From assembly GCA_964397365.1 (NCBI GenBank), contig CAYNIU010000025.1, positions 1 to 24,702 of the forward strand: DNA of 24,702 nt, written 5' to 3'. The translations under genes and the position numbers were made by a program. The notes under the pieces are model-generated. The model was not told the origin of the DNA. It searched no databases and was given only the letters and a program-made list of their open reading frames with translations. Position 1 is the first letter of the stretch, and the number at the start of each line of letters is the position of its first letter. The stretch is from Methylomarinum sp964397365 (GTDB taxonomy: Bacteria > Pseudomonadota > Gammaproteobacteria > Methylococcales > Methylomonadaceae). This document shows, in pieces, positions 16,220 to 24,676 of this stretch.

Positions 16220-16257
16220 CAAAAAAAACCTTGGTCGAAATAAAGACGACCAAGGTT
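16220..16257 (-). terminator. Intrinsic terminator after xoxF
   Basis: Read on the minus strand, AACCTTGGTCG pairs perfectly with CGACCAAGGTT (11 bp; plus-strand arms 16227-16237 and 16247-16257) around a 9-base loop and runs into a T-tract of at least six Ts. It lies 65 bases after the xoxF stop and 47 bases before the xoxJ start. This should end most xoxF transcripts and leave less readthrough for xoxJ. The plus-strand reading is also followed by a T-rich run, so it may be partly bidirectional. Confidence 0.88.
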
Positions 16258-16322
16258 CTTCTTTTTAATATAACCTGTTTTTACCTGCGTTCCAGCAAGT
16301 AAACACTTTTTAAAAAGGTTTA

Positions 16323-18176
16323 TTAATCAGGTAATGCGAATACAGTTAATGTACCCCCTAGTTTGGTGTAAGAGCTTAGGCTTCTGTATGCGCCAACGGC
16401 TCCTAAACCTTCAGAGTTAGTTGCATCTGAGCCATCGTCCAGGCCTGCGGCAATACCAATGCCGGCCCAGCCGCCGATGCCTGATAGAACACCAACATAT
16501 TGTTTACCGTTGTATTCCCATGTATTGACGTTACCGATAATACCGGAAGGAGTTTTGAATCTGTACAATTCCTTGCCAGTTTTGGCGTCAACAGCTTTCA
16601 GGTAACCTTCCAGAGTACCATAGAAAACAACACCGCCGGCAGTTGCTACAGAACCCGACCAAACAGAAAATTGTTCTTTATTCGACCATACAATTTTACC
16701 GGTTGTGGCGTCCCATGCAGTAAACTGACCCAAATTGTGAGAACCATCAGCTTTGCCAGTTTTAACATCACCTTCAGCCGGTCTCATGGTTAACGTTGCA
16801 CCTACATAGGGTTGACCTGCTGTGTAAGAAACTTCGAATGGCTCGTAGTTCATGCACAGATGATTGCCAGAGATGTAGAAATATCCGGTTTGCGGCGAAT
16901 AAGAAACCGGTTGTTGGTTTTTAGCGCCTAAAGCAGCAGGACAAATGTCAGTGGTATTTTCATCTTCACCACCCGCTTCTGTGCTGAATTTTTCTACAAC
17001 TTGTGGGCGTCCTGTTTTCATGTCCACATGGCTTGCCCAGTTAACCGTTTTGTCGAATTTTTCAGCGACCAATAATTCACCGGTAACGCGATCCAGAGTG
17101 TAGCCAAAACCATTACGATCAAAATGTACGATGGTTTTACGCATTTTGCCATTGATTTTTTGGTTAACCAGAGGCGCTTCATTGATGCCATCGAAATCCC
17201 ACTCATCATGAGGCGTCATTTGGTATACCCACTTGACTTCGCCAGTATCGGCATCACGAGCCCAAAGAGACATGGACCATTTGTTGTCGCCAGGACGCTG
17301 TACTGGATTCCAGGTTGAAGGGTTGCCTGATCCATAATACACCAGGTTCAAATCAGGATCATAGCTGTACCAGCCCCAAGTTGTTCCGCCGCCGATTTTC
17401 CATTGATCGCCTTCCCAGGTTTTCAGGCTGGAGTTGGCGCCAACTTTTTGAACTTTACCGTCTTTCCAGGTCGTCGTTTTGTTGGGATTGATCAGGGTGT
17501 CCGAGTCAGGCCCCATGCTGTAACCTTTCCATCTCAATTCACCGGTACGAATGTCGTATGCAGCCAGGAATCCGCGGACGCCAAATTCACCACCGGCAAT
17601 ACCTGTCAGAACCATGTCTTTAACAACCAGGGGAGCATTGGTGTTGGTCATGCCCAGTTTAGGGTCGCCGTTTTGTACGCTCCATACGCGTTTACCTGTT
17701 TTTGCATCCAATGCAGTCAATACGGTATCAGATTGTTGTAAAAAGATCTTACCGTCACCATAAGCCAAGCCACGGTTAACAGTATCACAACACATTACCG
17801 GAATAGTAACATCAGCATCCATGGTCGGTGTATATTCCCAGATAACGGATTGAGTCTTTTGGTCAATCGCATAAACTGTGTTAGGGAAAGGCGTGTGGAT
17901 GTATAGAACTCCGTTAATAGCTAAAGGACCACCTTCATGACCACGCAGTACACCAGTAGAAAAAGACCAAGCTGGTTGCAGGTTTTTGACGTTTTTTGAG
18001 TTGATTTGATCCAGTTTGCTGTAACGAGTTCCGGCGTAGTTGCCCCCCCATGTTGCCCAGTTAGCAGGGTTTTGAGTCAGTTTTTCAACGCCGCTGTTAG
18101 CAGTAGATACAGTGGGTGCAGCAAGTAAAGTAGCTACAGTTGAAGCAAGCAGCCAGCTTTTTACAGGCTTCTTCAT
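16323..18176 (-). CDS. xoxF: Lanthanide-dependent PQQ methanol dehydrogenase XoxF
   Basis: XoxF oxidises methanol in the periplasm with PQQ and a lanthanide ion. The 617-residue precursor has a signal peptide (SWLLASTVATLLAAP ... TAN, ~26 residues). The beta-propeller W-motifs recur (ALDAKTGKRVW, AWDATTGKIVW, ARDADTGEVKW). The vicinal cysteine pair is C129-C130 in VMCCDTVNRG. Metal/active-site residues are E197 (GGEFGVRG), N285 (SGNPSTWNP) and D327 (DEWDFDG). D329 is the extra aspartate that marks XoxF and lanthanide binding; Ca-type MxaF has Ala there. A strong AGGAGG (18184-18189, complement) lies 7 bases before the ATG. It is followed by a terminator and xoxJ. Expression is likely regulated by lanthanides, as in relatives. 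Confidence 0.97.
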   Translation of the reverse strand: MKKPVKSWLLASTVATLLAAPTVSTANSGVEKLTQNPANWATWGGNYAGTRYSKLDQINSKNVKNLQPAWSFSTGVLRGHEGGPLAINGVLYIHTPFPNTVYAIDQKTQSVIWEYTPTMDADVTIPVMCCDTVNRGLAYGDGKIFLQQSDTVLTALDAKTGKRVWSVQNGDPKLGMTNTNAPLVVKDMVLTGIAGGEFGVRGFLAAYDIRTGELRWKGYSMGPDSDTLINPNKTTTWKDGKVQKVGANSSLKTWEGDQWKIGGGTTWGWYSYDPDLNLVYYGSGNPSTWNPVQRPGDNKWSMSLWARDADTGEVKWVYQMTPHDEWDFDGINEAPLVNQKINGKMRKTIVHFDRNGFGYTLDRVTGELLVAEKFDKTVNWASHVDMKTGRPQVVEKFSTEAGGEDENTTDICPAALGAKNQQPVSYSPQTGYFYISGNHLCMNYEPFEVSYTAGQPYVGATLTMRPAEGDVKTGKADGSHNLGQFTAWDATTGKIVWSNKEQFSVWSGSVATAGGVVFYGTLEGYLKAVDAKTGKELYRFKTPSGIIGNVNTWEYNGKQYVGVLSGIGGWAGIGIAAGLDDGSDATNSEGLGAVGAYRSLSSYTKLGGTLTVFALPD

Positions 18177-18190
18177 TATGTTTCCTCCTG

Positions 18191-18214
18191 GTATTCTGTT
18201 ACGCGACAGAATAC
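18191..18214 (-). promoter_or_regulatory. 9-bp inverted repeat adjacent to the xoxF ribosome-binding site
   Basis: GTATTCTGT (18191-18199) and ACAGAATAC (18206-18214) are perfect reverse complements around a 6-base TACGCG centre. The repeat begins immediately next to the AGGAGG of xoxF. It could be an operator for a dimeric regulator or a 5'-leader hairpin that stabilises the mRNA or controls access to the ribosome-binding site. Confidence 0.6.
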
Positions 18215-18584
18215 GATTTTGTGTTATTAAGACTAATATTAGTTTTAAAGCTTTTGGATGGCTTTATCTCTATTCAGGTTGTGGTTAATCTGAATCAAGT
18301 GGTTACTGCCTTTCCAGATGCTTAAATTGAATGATTTTGTCTTAAAAGTCAACTAGAAATAGTTCCGCCATTTCGATTTTAGAATATTTATAGTTCCCGA
18401 ATGGGTCAGTCATATTCTTCTAAATATATGAAATATAAATGGTATGTTGTTAATGAATCGCTTTGTTGACGATAAAGCAGATTTACTTGCTTGGCAATGA
18501 CGATTGCAATTGTGATGGATTGAGAGGCAAAAAAATCTATAATGAAGTTATAATGATAGAATTTTCAAGACATTTGTATAGACA
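18215..18584. promoter_or_regulatory. Divergent xoxF/proA intergenic region
   Basis: This AT-rich region carries the control signals of xoxF (minus) and proA (plus). It contains a perfect 12-bp palindrome ACTAATATTAGT (18232-18243) that includes a TAATAT -10-like hexamer on both strands. Two TATAAT hexamers at 18538-18543 and 18549-18554 point toward proA, but neither has a good -35 at standard spacing. No gene is supported here; an open frame from 18463 merely overlaps proA in another frame. Confidence 0.4.
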
Positions 18585-19841
18585 ATGGATATTAAACAAT
18601 ATATGGGGTTGCTGGGACAGCAGGCCAGAACAGCAAGCAGGGAAATGGGGCGGGCGGAAACGGGACAAAAGAACCTCGCTTTGCTTGAAATTGCCGGAGC
18701 CATTGCCGCAAGCAGAGAACGGCTGGCTGTTGAAAATCAAAAGGATTTACAGGCGGGGCAGAAGAATGGACTGGAGTCAGCGCTGCTGGACAGGCTGGAA
18801 TTAAAGCCGACAACCATTGATTCCATGATTGAAGGGCTGAAACAAGTAGCGGCACTAGCTGACCCTGTGGGCAGTATTACTGATCTGAATTATCGTCCCA
18901 GTGGCATTCAGGTGGGTCAGATGCGGGTGCCTTTAGGAGTTATTGGCATTATTTATGAGTCCCGACCCAATGTGACTGTTGATGCGGCGGCATTATGTCT
19001 GAAATCCGGTAACGCCTGTATTTTGCGTGGAGGTTCGGAAGCCATTCATTCCAATCAGGCAATTGCCGCCTGTATTGCCGAGGGTCTGGCATCTGCCGGT
19101 CTGCCGTCAGATGCGGTTCAGATTGTTGAAACTACTGATCGTGTAGCCGTTGGAGAACTGATCACTATGGATCAATATGTCGATGTGATTGTGCCGCGTG
19201 GAGGTAAGGGGTTGATCGAACGTATCAGCCGGGAATCCACCATTGCTGTTATCAAGCATCTTGATGGGATTTGTCATGTTTATATTGACAGTAAGGCTGA
19301 TCTAGACAAAGCAGTCAATATAGCGGTCAATGCCAAAACCCAGCGTTACGGTGTTTGCAATGCTATGGAGACCTTACTGATAGCAGAAAAAATTGCCGCT
19401 AAGGTATTGCCTTTGCTGGTAGAGAAATATAGACAAAAAGGGGTTGAATTACGGGGTTGTCTGAAAACCTGTTCTTTAGCGCCTGAATGTTCACGGGCTT
19501 GTGAACAGGACTGGAAGACAGAATATCTGGCGCCGATGTTGTCGATTAAAATTGTTGAAGGCATAGAAGAAGCAATAGAACACATTAATCAGTACAGTTC
19601 CGGGCATACTGAATCTATTGTTACTGAAGATTATACTCTGGCGCGACGATTTTTACGCGAGGTTGATTCCAGCTCAGTGATGGTCAATGCCTCGACACGT
19701 TTTGCTGATGGTTTTGAATATGGTTTAGGTGCGGAAATTGGCATCAGCACTGACAAGCTCCACGCCCGGGGCCCGGTAGGGTTAAACGGTTTGACGACAC
19801 TAAAGTACATTGTATTGGGTGACGGTCAAATCAGGCAATAA
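18585..19841 (+). CDS. proA: Gamma-glutamyl phosphate reductase
   Basis: ProA reduces gamma-glutamyl phosphate to glutamate semialdehyde with NADPH, the second step of proline synthesis. The 418-residue product matches family length. It shows VPLGVIGIIYESRPNVTVDA, KSGNACILRGGSEA and the catalytic cysteine C258 in RYGVCNAMETLL, and ends with the cofactor-binding/C-terminal segment GLGAEIGISTDKLHARGPVG. The ATG at 18585 gives the expected N-terminus (MDIKQYMGLLGQQAR), though the ribosome-binding site is weak. Its TAA overlaps the nadD ATG (TAATG), so the two are coupled. Confidence 0.96.
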   Translation: MDIKQYMGLLGQQARTASREMGRAETGQKNLALLEIAGAIAASRERLAVENQKDLQAGQKNGLESALLDRLELKPTTIDSMIEGLKQVAALADPVGSITDLNYRPSGIQVGQMRVPLGVIGIIYESRPNVTVDAAALCLKSGNACILRGGSEAIHSNQAIAACIAEGLASAGLPSDAVQIVETTDRVAVGELITMDQYVDVIVPRGGKGLIERISRESTIAVIKHLDGICHVYIDSKADLDKAVNIAVNAKTQRYGVCNAMETLLIAEKIAAKVLPLLVEKYRQKGVELRGCLKTCSLAPECSRACEQDWKTEYLAPMLSIKIVEGIEEAIEHINQYSSGHTESIVTEDYTLARRFLREVDSSSVMVNASTRFADGFEYGLGAEIGISTDKLHARGPVGLNGLTTLKYIVLGDGQIRQ

Positions 19842-20497
19842 TGATCGGCGTTTACGGCGGTACTTTCAATCCGGTTCACTACGGGCATTTACGCACCGCG
19901 CTGGAAGTTAAAGAGATATTTGCACTGGACGAGATCAGGCTGATTCCTTGCCGATTGCCACCGCACCGGGAGCAGCCGGATGTTTCTGCAGAAACCCGTT
20001 TAATATTATTGCAATTGGCCATTGAGAAGTTATCCGCTCTGATTGTTGACAGAAGAGAACTGGACAGGGAAGGGCCTTCTTATATGGTCGATACGCTTGA
20101 ATCATTACGTACTGAATTGGTTGATTGTCCATTGCTGTTGTTTATTGGGACGGATGCTTTTGCAAAACTGAACTCATGGCATCAATGGCGACAATTGTTT
20201 GATTATGCACATATTGTGGTAATGACTCGTCCTGGATACAAGCCTCATACTCTCTGTGATTTTTTGAATAGTAAGTTAACCGACCAACAAGAACTGTTAC
20301 AAAAACAGGCAGCCGGTTGTCTATTTTTTCAGAAGGTGACGCAGTTGGATATTTCAGCTACTGCCATAAGAGCGTTGCTGGCTAAGGGTAAAGACCCCCG
20401 TTTTTTATTGCCGGATAAAGTCATTGGTTATATTAACCAACATAAGCTATATAAAGTTTTACAACAGGAAAATGAATGCAAACACAAGAATTACTGA
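19841..20497 (+). CDS. nadD: Nicotinate-nucleotide adenylyltransferase
   Basis: NadD joins nicotinate mononucleotide and ATP to form deamido-NAD in NAD synthesis. The 218-residue product carries the nucleotidyltransferase signature GVYGGTFNPVHYGHLR at its N-terminus (HxGH type) and the second ATP motif ISATAIRALL near the C-terminus, plus LLFIGTDAFAKLNSWHQW. Start and stop both overlap neighbours: proA upstream by one base and rsfS downstream by 22 bases. The nadD-rsfS order is common in gammaproteobacteria. Confidence 0.95.
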   Translation: MIGVYGGTFNPVHYGHLRTALEVKEIFALDEIRLIPCRLPPHREQPDVSAETRLILLQLAIEKLSALIVDRRELDREGPSYMVDTLESLRTELVDCPLLLFIGTDAFAKLNSWHQWRQLFDYAHIVVMTRPGYKPHTLCDFLNSKLTDQQELLQKQAAGCLFFQKVTQLDISATAIRALLAKGKDPRFLLPDKVIGYINQHKLYKVLQQENECKHKNY

Positions 20498-20823
20498 ATA
20501 TTGTCAAAAATGTAGTTGATGAGCGTAAAGGACAGAATATTACTGTTCTGGATGTGCGTGGAAAAACCAGCATTACCGATTATATGGTGCTGGTTACCGG
20601 TACCTCGGAACGTCATGCAAGATCCTTGTGTGAATATGTGATTGAAAAAGTCAAACAATACGGGATCCAGCATCCCGGGTTTGAAGGTCAGGATGGTTCT
20701 GATTGGGTGCTTTTGGATTTGGGGGATGTTATTTTGCATGTCATGACTGCTCAGGCGCGCGAATTTTACCAATTGGAAAAATTATGGTCGGTAGATCGGC
20801 TGGAAGATGTCGCTGTAAATTAG
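20476..20823 (+). CDS. rsfS: Ribosomal silencing factor RsfS (Iojap family)
   Basis: RsfS binds ribosomal protein uL14 and blocks joining of the subunits when nutrients are low. The 115-residue product shows the family core: ITVLDVRGKTSITDYMVLVTG, the invariant-like SERHARSLCEYV, then GSDWVLLDLGDVILHVM and REFYQLEKLW. AGGA at 20466-20469 is 6 bases before the ATG, inside the end of nadD. In many gammaproteobacteria rlmH comes next; here it is replaced by an envelope lipoprotein gene. Confidence 0.94.
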   Translation: MQTQELLNIVKNVVDERKGQNITVLDVRGKTSITDYMVLVTGTSERHARSLCEYVIEKVKQYGIQHPGFEGQDGSDWVLLDLGDVILHVMTAQAREFYQLEKLWSVDRLEDVAVN

Positions 20824-20889
20824 CATTATCACCTCAAGTATCATCGCATCTGGCCGATTAAACTAATGAAGCAAATTAGGAGTGGGCAG

Positions 20890-21579
20890 GTGAAGTCACT
20901 ATATTCCGCTATTTTAATCCTGGCAATGTCACTCATTGCAGCAGCTTGTTCGCTAACAGCCAACAAAATGGTTGATGAGAAAGAGATGCTGGTGGCTGAT
21001 GAAACTATAACCGTTTCAGGGCATAGTCAAATTGATCGAGTAATAACAGCGAGTCAACAACAGCGTTTTGCTGCGGAGCAATCCGCTAAATTGAACGGTT
21101 ATCGCCAATTAGCGGCAATATTGTATCAAAAAAGACTTGCTGATGGGCGCGTTGTTGGTGGGCAGGTAATGAAAAATGAAGCCTATCGCTTGTATTTCGA
21201 TATTTTTCTGCGTAATGCAAAAGTGGTTAATTGGCAGGTATTGGGCAATACTTTATATACCAGCATGGCGTTGACGGTGACTGACAGATTTTATCAATGT
21301 ATTGCCAGTGATTCGGGTTTTTTGGCTCAGTGTCTGCAAGAAGAAAACAAACTTCCTTTTACCCGGCTTGGGTATAACAGCGCTCAAGTAAAAACCATTA
21401 ATCTGGCATGTGGTTCAATTGACTGTAATGGCTTGCTTGATGTGGGGGGATTCTCTCATGGCAAGAATGCATTTGACAGGGGGTTGTTAAATGTCGGGCT
21501 TTATGATGCAGAATGGTTGTTGAATACATCGTCCAGGCTATTTGCTAATTATTTTTTGATAAAAGGTATCAGTAAATAG
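20890..21579 (+). CDS. LPP20/FlgP-like lipoprotein
   Basis: From the chosen GTG start the product has 229 residues: a signal sequence (MKSLYSAILILAMSLIAAAC) with a candidate lipid-attachment cysteine C20. The lipobox AAAC is weaker than the LxAC consensus. The middle (AAEQSAKLNGYRQLAAILYQ ... LYFDIFLRNAKVVNW) resembles the LPP20 domain of FlgP, an outer-membrane lipoprotein of the flagellar basal disk. A C-terminal extension of ~100 residues holds four cysteines (in YQCIAS, AQCLQE, NLACGS, IDCNG) that I do not recognise from FlgP. GTG 20890 is preferred because AGGAG (20878-20882) lies 7 bases upstream; ATG 20866 has no such site. It is followed 7 bases later by the FlgT-like gene. Confidence 0.65.
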   Translation: MKSLYSAILILAMSLIAAACSLTANKMVDEKEMLVADETITVSGHSQIDRVITASQQQRFAAEQSAKLNGYRQLAAILYQKRLADGRVVGGQVMKNEAYRLYFDIFLRNAKVVNWQVLGNTLYTSMALTVTDRFYQCIASDSGFLAQCLQEENKLPFTRLGYNSAQVKTINLACGSIDCNGLLDVGGFSHGKNAFDRGLLNVGLYDAEWLLNTSSRLFANYFLIKGISK

Positions 21580-21586
21580 TTTGCTT

Positions 21587-22774
21587 ATGAAATATGCTCT
21601 AAAAGGGGTTATTTTTTTGTGCTTCCTGGTGTTATCGGCCTGTGTGACTCATTCGCCTGACAAATTATCGTTAGCTGACGAAACTGACAAGCGGGATACC
21701 CGGGTGCTAACGGCGGAAGGTCAGGCCGTTATCAGGCAGGGGGCGGTTTTGCTGGCTAGAAAGAAAGCGGTTGAGTCAGCAATCAATCATGCCGCTGCGC
21801 AAACCGGACATAAAGTTTCAGCAAATTTATTGATTAGTAATACCAAAGTCGTAGATGAATGGCAGGATGGCAATGTCTACCATGTTCAAGTATTGGCGCT
21901 ATTATCTGAGACTCCGTTCTGTCAGGCGCCTTATAAAAAAAGAATTGTAGCCACAGCTTTTCCAATTGTGACATCGGGACAAATCGGTGGCAATGAATCT
22001 CAGGATCTGTATAGCGGAATTCCTCGGGAAATAAATAATCTGCTGATGGAATCAGGTGACTTTATCGGTCGGAACAAAACGGATACTGTGTTGTATCCAA
22101 GGCCGAATTTGGCGCCCGAAATAATGTCAGAAAATGATTATGGTCATTCCAGTATTGTTGATCTTGCCCGCGAAGCAGGCGCTCAGTTTGTGTTATCAGG
22201 AGTGATCAGAGGGTTTACGGTAGAATCAGCTGAATATATCAGAGGGGCCGGTATTTTGGCGCAAATTAAAGCGGCTGCCAGAGAGGTAATTGCCAGGAGA
22301 GGAGTGACTTTGGATGTTTATGTACACGATGGATTCAATGGTGCATTGTTATTTCAACATCGCTATTCAGATTCAATATTGGGTGATGTATGGATTCCAG
22401 AGGGATATTCAGTCGGTAGTGAGCGTTTTAATGCAACTCCGGCTGGAAATAAAATTAACACGATTATTCATCTGGTCAGTAAGGATATCAGGCGGGTTTT
22501 CGGATGTTATCCGTTTACAGCCAGGGTGGTTAAAGTTAAAAATGATCGTATTGTGATTGCCGCGGGTTCTCAGGATAAATTAAAACGTGGTGATAAGTTT
22601 GTGGTTTATGCTGCCAGCCCAGAGGTTCAAGGATTAGGGGTGACAGGAACCAACAAGGAGCCGGTTGGGATATTGAAAATTGACCAGGTCAATACAATGT
22701 TTTCCACGGGAACATTAGAAGATTTATCCAGTATTCGAAAAGTCAGAGTGGGTGATTGGGTCAAAAGCTGGTAA
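21587..22774 (+). CDS. FlgT-like flagellar assembly lipoprotein
   Basis: The 395-residue product begins with a clear lipoprotein signal (VIFLCFLVLSAC, lipidated C19). The following segment (LTAEGQAVIRQG ... ARKKAVESAINHAAAQTGHKV) matches the N-terminal domain of FlgT, the protein that forms the H ring around the flagellar basal body in Vibrio. A middle region (DLAREAGAQFVLSGVIRGF) resembles the TolB-N-like part, and the C-terminal third (KVKNDRIVIAAGSQDKLKRGDKFVVYAA) resembles the FlgT C-terminal beta-domain. Vibrio FlgT is a periplasmic protein rather than a lipoprotein, so the lipobox is a difference. It follows the FlgP-like gene closely, supporting a joint outer-membrane role. The ATG at 21587 has no clear ribosome-binding site; coupling is likely. 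No other flagellar genes are in the window. Confidence 0.7.
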   Translation: MKYALKGVIFLCFLVLSACVTHSPDKLSLADETDKRDTRVLTAEGQAVIRQGAVLLARKKAVESAINHAAAQTGHKVSANLLISNTKVVDEWQDGNVYHVQVLALLSETPFCQAPYKKRIVATAFPIVTSGQIGGNESQDLYSGIPREINNLLMESGDFIGRNKTDTVLYPRPNLAPEIMSENDYGHSSIVDLAREAGAQFVLSGVIRGFTVESAEYIRGAGILAQIKAAAREVIARRGVTLDVYVHDGFNGALLFQHRYSDSILGDVWIPEGYSVGSERFNATPAGNKINTIIHLVSKDIRRVFGCYPFTARVVKVKNDRIVIAAGSQDKLKRGDKFVVYAASPEVQGLGVTGTNKEPVGILKIDQVNTMFSTGTLEDLSSIRKVRVGDWVKSW

Positions 22775-23058
22775 GGAATGAGAACGAAATAAGCGGAATA
22801 TGTTGTTGTCCGGCGTAGGTTTTTTGTGAGCCAGGGCGGCATATGGCCGATCATTTTCATGAAACTGTAACTATACAGTGCATTCAAATAAATATAAGTC
22901 CTTAATATCAGTTACTTGTTTAATAACTATAGGTGGTATGGATGCCGCGTTCATGCCTGCATGGAGGTATTTACTGCGTCTTCTGGAGTAAGCGACTGAT
23001 GCTAAATACGTATATACGCTGAACAGTTACATGAAATTTTATATTTGAGATATTCAGA
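22775..23058. other. Intergenic region between FlgT-like gene and aspartate aminotransferase
   Basis: I see no supported gene here. There is a 10-bp perfect palindrome CGTATATACG (23009-23018) and short GC-rich segments such as GCCGCGTTCATGCCTGCATGG (about 22942-22962), unlike the AT-rich flanks, which may be a decayed repeat. A clear terminator for the upstream lipoprotein genes is not visible. Confidence 0.35.
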
Positions 23059-23083
23059 AACCTGTTCAATAATTGGACAGGTT
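23059..23083 (-). terminator. Possible terminator hairpin after the aminotransferase gene
   Basis: AACCTGTTC (23059-23067) pairs with GGACAGGTT (23075-23083), with one G-U pair, around AATAATT. It lies 17 bases after the minus-strand aminotransferase stop. The minus-strand T-run after it is short (TTTCTG), so termination may be weak. Confidence 0.45.
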
Positions 23084-23099
23084 CCCGTTTCTCGAATTT

Positions 23100-24281
23100 T
23101 TATATTGCTTTTTTGATTTTAGTCAATGCATTGGTCAGGTTTTCCATGCTGGTAGCTATGGAAATTCTGATATGACCGGGACAACCAAATGCACTGCCCG
23201 GAACCAGAGCGACCCCGGCTCTTTCAATGAGATATTCAGCAAAATCAATATCAGAATGAATGTCGTCAAGACGTGACAACAGTTTTTCTATATTTGGAAA
23301 AACATAAAACGTTCCGTTGGTGCTTAAGCATTCAATACCATCAATTTTATTGAGTTCTGCAACCACAAAATCATGGCGTTTTTTAAACTCGGCCAGCATG
23401 GTGTCAATGCAGATTTGATCGCCGGTAATGGCTTCTTCTGCGGCGACTTGTGAAATTGACGTTGGGTTGGAGGTGCTTTGGGACTGAATTTTACGCATGG
23501 CGCCAATGAGTTCAGCGGGGCCTGCTGCATAGCCAATACGCCAGCCGGTCATTGAATAAGCTTTGGAGACGCCGTTTAACACCATAGTTCGAGGGTAAAA
23601 GTCCGGATTGGCATTGAGAATATTGACGAAACTGCCTTTTTCCCAAAGGATATGTTCATACATATCATCAGTGGCAATGATGATGTCTGGATGGCTTCTT
23701 AATACCTCACCCAATGCTTTTAATTCATTCAGGTCATAAGCGGCTCCAGTTGGATTAGAGGGGCTGTTAATGACGAATAAACGGGTGTTGTCAGTAATGG
23801 CGGCGTCTAATTGTTGGGGCGAAATTTTAAAGTTCTGTATCTGTGTGGATTCCACGATAACCGGTACGCCATCAGCCAGTAATACCATGTCTGGATAGGA
23901 AACCCAGTAGGGCGCCGGGATAATCACTTCATCCCCGGGGTTGAGTAAAGCTTGTGCCAGATTGTAGAAACTTTGTTTGCCGCCACAGGACACCAGAATC
24001 TGGTTTAGTTGATAGTCGAAGTAATTGTCTTTCTTAAATTTATTGATAATTGCTTGTTTTAAACTGGGAATGCCATCAACAGCCGTATATTTGGTAAAGC
24101 CATTATCCAGAGCCTTAACGGCTGCCGCCTTGATGTGTTGGGGGGTATCAAAATCCGGTTCGCCAGCTCCCAGCCCGATAATATCTTTACCGGCGGCACG
24201 CATTTCTGCTGCTCTGGCGGTAATTGCTAGGGTAGGAGATGGTTTAACAGCTTTAACTCTATTTGAAAGTTGAATGCTCAT
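23100..24281 (-). CDS. Aspartate aminotransferase, class Ib (PLP-dependent)
   Basis: The enzyme swaps amino groups between aspartate and 2-oxoglutarate; some relatives also use prephenate. The 393-residue product has the class Ib (AspC of thermophile/Rhizobium type) features: GLGAGEPDFDTPQHI, FTKYTAVDGIPSLKQAI, VINSPSNPTGAAYD and the PLP-binding lysine K240 in NGVSKAYSMTGWRIGYAAGP. A C-terminal GHIRISIATSMENL carries the substrate-carboxylate Arg. A GAGG lies about 6 bases before the ATG (minus). It appears monocistronic within the window. Confidence 0.94.
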   Translation of the reverse strand: MSIQLSNRVKAVKPSPTLAITARAAEMRAAGKDIIGLGAGEPDFDTPQHIKAAAVKALDNGFTKYTAVDGIPSLKQAIINKFKKDNYFDYQLNQILVSCGGKQSFYNLAQALLNPGDEVIIPAPYWVSYPDMVLLADGVPVIVESTQIQNFKISPQQLDAAITDNTRLFVINSPSNPTGAAYDLNELKALGEVLRSHPDIIIATDDMYEHILWEKGSFVNILNANPDFYPRTMVLNGVSKAYSMTGWRIGYAAGPAELIGAMRKIQSQSTSNPTSISQVAAEEAITGDQICIDTMLAEFKKRHDFVVAELNKIDGIECLSTNGTFYVFPNIEKLLSRLDDIHSDIDFAEYLIERAGVALVPGSAFGCPGHIRISIATSMENLTNALTKIKKAI

Positions 24282-24320
24282 AATTCCTCAATCGAAACCA
24301 GTATCAAAAAGTAACCCGCT

Positions 24321-24326
24321 ATTATA
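24321..24326 (-). promoter_or_regulatory. Candidate -10 box of the aminotransferase gene
   Basis: A perfect TATAAT on the minus strand lies about 40 bases upstream of the start codon. The hexamer at the -35 distance (ATGGCT) is a poor match, so this is only a candidate. Confidence 0.35.
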
Positions 24327-24560
24327 CTCTATGTATAGTAATGAGCCATATTAACCAAGTGTTATTTAATAAGGCAATCGGCTTTAAAAAGGCAATAGCA
24401 GAACAGATTGCCGGTCATGGAGGCTGGCTCTATTTTGGGTTTGAAAGAAAATTATAGGGTGTTACAGGCTGTTTGCTTGACTTTTTATTGGAGTTATTGG
24501 GTGTCGCTTCCTTGGTAACAGTCAAAACTAATTTGAAAGATAACAAATTAAGCATAACGA

Positions 24561-24588
24561 TTGACATAAAATACTCTGGAAGTACAAT
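24561..24588 (+). promoter_or_regulatory. Sigma70-type promoter for the gene starting at 24677
   Basis: TTGACA (24561-24566) and TACAAT (24583-24588) are separated by 16 bases. The match to consensus is 6/6 and 5/6. Transcription would begin near 24595 and leave a leader of about 80 bases before the next start codon. The rest of 24327-24560 contains nothing I can support as a gene. Confidence 0.6.
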
Positions 24589-24676
24589 GGTGGATTTGTT
24601 TTCCGGCCGATGCTGGATGTAACAGCCATGGTGTTGATTTGGCGCTTTGGCTAAATGATTGAGAAGGAAGGTACTA

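Noticed and set aside
18463..18804. Open frame of 113 codons overlapping the start of proA
   Set aside because: It overlaps proA in another frame; the proA frame has the family match and the coding signal.
20824..20889. ATG at 20866 as the start of the FlgP-like gene
   Set aside because: No ribosome-binding site precedes it and it adds charged and polar residues before the signal sequence; the GTG at 20890 has AGGAG at good spacing.
24341..24457. Small 38-codon ORF upstream of the last promoter (starts MSHINQVLF)
   Set aside because: No ribosome-binding site, no recognised family, and the start overlaps the likely promoter region of the aminotransferase gene.
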